Source of the DNA: an uncultured Mycoplasmatota bacterium
Lineage (GTDB): Bacteria > Bacillota_I > Bacilli_A > RF39 > UBA660
NCBI GenBank assembly: GCA_946494345.1
Contig: CAMMBX010000061.1
Coordinates: 1-7,166 of the forward strand
Length of the DNA: 7,166 nt
Direction: 5' to 3'
Part shown: positions 5,696 to 7,166 of the stretch, one piece after another
Position numbering within the stretch: the stretch's first letter is position 1
How the letters are laid out: every line of letters begins with the position of its first letter
Notes under the pieces: generated by a model
Databases searched by the model: none
Told to the model about the DNA's origin: nothing
The model's input: the letters and a program-made list of their open reading frames with translations, nothing else
Made by a program: the position numbers and the translations under genes

Positions 5696-6986
5696 GGCAG
5701 TTAGACTTGATGAAAACAATATTGCAATTAAAAGGATAAATGAAAGATGTATAGACTGTGGTAGATGTAAAACTATTTGTCATGATATTGTAGGAATTAA
5801 CTATGATGAAAAATGTAGGGAAGCAGTATGTATAAACTGTGGACAGTGTATTTTAAATTGTCCTGTAGGAGCTTTAGTTCCTAAGTATGATTATAAAAGA
5901 GTCTTAGATTATCTACATGATACAGAAAAAATAGTAACTATTTCTATCGCTCCTGCTGTTAGAACTTCTATTGGTGAAGGCTTTGGTTTAGAACCTGGGA
6001 CCTTTTTAGAAAAAGAGTTAGTTGGAGCATTAAAAGAAGTAGGCTTTGATTATGTTTTTGATGTAACATTTGGCGCTGATATGACTGTTATGGAAGAAGC
6101 GATGGAGTTAGTTAATAGATTAAAGAATAAAGGAACTCTTCCGATGTTTACCTCATGCTGTCCTTCATGGGTTAAATATCTAGAAATATATCATCCTGAT
6201 AAGATAAGTCATTTATCTACTGTTAAAAGTCCTATAGGAATACAAAGTTCTGTTATTAACACTTACTTTTTAAAGATGATGAATATACCAAAAGAAAAAA
6301 TAGTTAATGTGGTAGTAGCACCTTGTACTACTAAAAAGTTTGAAATTAGAAGAACAGAGATGGGTATGGATATTGCAATTACTACTAGTGAGTTAGTTAT
6401 GCTTTTGAAAGAATCAGGTATTGATATTAAAAAGATAGAACCTAAAGAGTTTGACTCTCTTCTATCTAAAGGAAGCGGTGCTGGTCTTATCTTTGGTAGA
6501 AGTGGAGGAGTAGCTGAATCAGTTTTAAGATGTGTTAACTATATTTTAACTGGAAAAGACAAAATTATTAACTCTATAACTATTGAAGAAAATGAAAAAA
6601 GTGGTAAAATAAAGAAGACTACTGTTAATATAGGTTCATATAAATTAAGAGTAGTAGTTATTCAAGGTATGAAGAATGTAGAAGAAGTACTTAAGGATTT
6701 AGATAATTATGATTTTATTGAAGTCATGAATTGTAACGAAGGCTGTGTAGGAGGCGGTGGCCAAGTACTTAATGCTATTAATAAAATGGCAGAAATAAAT
6801 ATTAAAAGAGCCTCGTCTTTAGAAGAAGATGATAAAAATAATAAGATAAGATTTTGTTACAAGAATCCTGATGTAATAAATATTTATAAAAGCTATCTTG
6901 ATTACCCTAATAGTCCTAAAGCAATTAAGCTTATTCATACTAATTTCAAAGATAGAAGTAGTATATTAAGAGAGAAATCTCTTTAA
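5682..6986 (+). CDS. [FeFe]-hydrogenase, monomeric, 2x[4Fe-4S] plus H-cluster domain (group B-like)
   Basis: This 434-residue cytoplasmic enzyme is predicted to interconvert protons and H2, probably using ferredoxin. The N-terminus binds two [4Fe-4S] clusters through C23/C26/C29/C33 and C50/C53/C56/C60. H-cluster motifs are L1 FTSCCPSW (156-163), L2 APCTTKKFE (213-221) and L3 EVMNCNEGCVGGGGQ (347-361), giving ligands C160, C215, C351 and C355. With a constant offset of 140 from C. pasteurianum CpI, the proton-path residues C299, E279, S319 and E282 map to C159, E139, S179 and E142, so an active enzyme is likely. CpI M353 and S357 become A213 and T217, which suggests group B. The C-terminus (401-423) matches the small-subunit domain. 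The start is ATG 5682 with AAAGG upstream, overlapping the regulator gene. No HydE, HydF or HydG maturase is in the window. Confidence 0.93.
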   Translation: MKLSKAVRLDENNIAIKRINERCIDCGRCKTICHDIVGINYDEKCREAVCINCGQCILNCPVGALVPKYDYKRVLDYLHDTEKIVTISIAPAVRTSIGEGFGLEPGTFLEKELVGALKEVGFDYVFDVTFGADMTVMEEAMELVNRLKNKGTLPMFTSCCPSWVKYLEIYHPDKISHLSTVKSPIGIQSSVINTYFLKMMNIPKEKIVNVVVAPCTTKKFEIRRTEMGMDIAITTSELVMLLKESGIDIKKIEPKEFDSLLSKGSGAGLIFGRSGGVAESVLRCVNYILTGKDKIINSITIEENEKSGKIKKTTVNIGSYKLRVVVIQGMKNVEEVLKDLDNYDFIEVMNCNEGCVGGGGQVLNAINKMAEINIKRASSLEEDDKNNKIRFCYKNPDVINIYKSYLDYPNSPKAIKLIHTNFKDRSSILREKSL

Positions 6987-6990
6987 TATA
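6962..6990 (+). other. Intercistronic hairpin at the hydrogenase stop codon
   Basis: TATATTAAGAGA (6962-6973) pairs with TCTCTT (6978-6983) and AATATA (6985-6990) around a GAAA tetraloop, with one bulged T at 6984. All 12 pairs are Watson-Crick. No T tract follows on either strand, so it is not a normal intrinsic terminator. Its place between hydrogenase and rubrerythrin genes fits an RNA stability or processing element, which is inference. Confidence 0.5.
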
Positions 6991-7019
6991 AATAAAAATA
7001 TAGAAGGAAGGTATTAAAT

Positions 7020-7166
7020 ATGGAATTAAAAGGTTCAAAAACTGAACAAAACTTAATGACAGCTTTTGCTGGAGAAAGTCAAGCTCGTAATAAATATACA
7101 TATTACGCTAGTAAAGCTAGAAAAGATGGTTATGAACAAATAGCAGCTATTTTTGAAGAAACTGCT
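7020..7166 (+). CDS. rbr: Rubrerythrin, N-terminal part (3' end outside window)
   Basis: The first 49 residues show the ferritin-like diiron domain start of rubrerythrin. LKGSKTEQNLMTAFAGESQARNKYTYYASKARKDGYEQIAAIFEETA matches the family almost throughout, including the iron-ligand glutamate of the AGESQAR motif (E19); the EETA glutamates near the edge include the next expected ligand. Rubrerythrins reduce hydrogen peroxide to water in anaerobes using reduced rubredoxin or similar donors. GAAGGAAGG at 7003-7011 is a strong ribosome binding site 8 nt before ATG. Only 33 nt separate it from the hydrogenase stop, with no obvious promoter, so it is probably in the same operon under the Fur-box promoter. 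The C-terminal rubredoxin-like domain cannot be checked because the window ends. Confidence 0.93.
   Translation, partial: MELKGSKTEQNLMTAFAGESQARNKYTYYASKARKDGYEQIAAIFEETA

Noticed and set aside
6987..7019. A separate promoter or PerR box for rubrerythrin
   Set aside because: The 33-nt gap holds a hairpin arm, an A-rich stretch and the ribosome binding site. No spaced -35/-10 pair or 7-1-7 palindrome is present.

Overview
The window is very AT-rich and uses the standard bacterial code: tryptophans are TGG and no reading frame contains an internal TGA. It encodes an endospore-specific protease and sigma-factor pair (SpoIIGA and SigE), a competence DNA-uptake pair (ComEA and ComEC), an [FeFe]-hydrogenase and a rubrerythrin. 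Together these point to an anaerobic, spore-forming, low-GC Firmicute (Bacillota), probably a gut-type uncultured lineage. I cannot place it more finely from sequence alone. All genes are on the + strand.

Layout. Positions 3-545 hold the 3' part of a surface-type protein whose end resembles the formylglycine-generating-enzyme (FGE-sulfatase) fold; a Rho-independent terminator follows at 631-663. Positions 742-3490 are comEA-comEC, overlapping by 32 nt, with comEC starting at an internal TTG. A possible weak terminator and spoIIG-type promoter region follow. Positions 3583-5061 are spoIIGA-sigE, joined by a TAAATG junction. A 51-codon small ORF lies directly behind sigE (5067-5222), and a hairpin with a T-rich tail ends this unit.

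The third block is the most interesting. A consensus-like SigA promoter (TTGACT, 17 bp, TATAAT) and a perfect 9-1-9 palindrome containing the B. subtilis Fur-box core lie immediately upstream of a Fur-family regulator (5306-5695). That gene overlaps an [FeFe]-hydrogenase (5682-6986), which is followed after 33 nt by the start of a rubrerythrin gene that runs off the window. The layout suggests one metal- or peroxide-controlled operon for handling peroxide or oxygen in an anaerobe.

Two observations deserve most attention. First, the regulator combines PerR-like metal-site residues with a Fur-like DNA-recognition arginine, and its own operator is Fur-type. Second, the sigma-E pro-sequence is unusually short and hydrophobic, more like that of pro-sigma-K, and an in-frame stop immediately upstream rules out a longer version. 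I see no CRISPR array, tRNA, rRNA, transposon or prophage.
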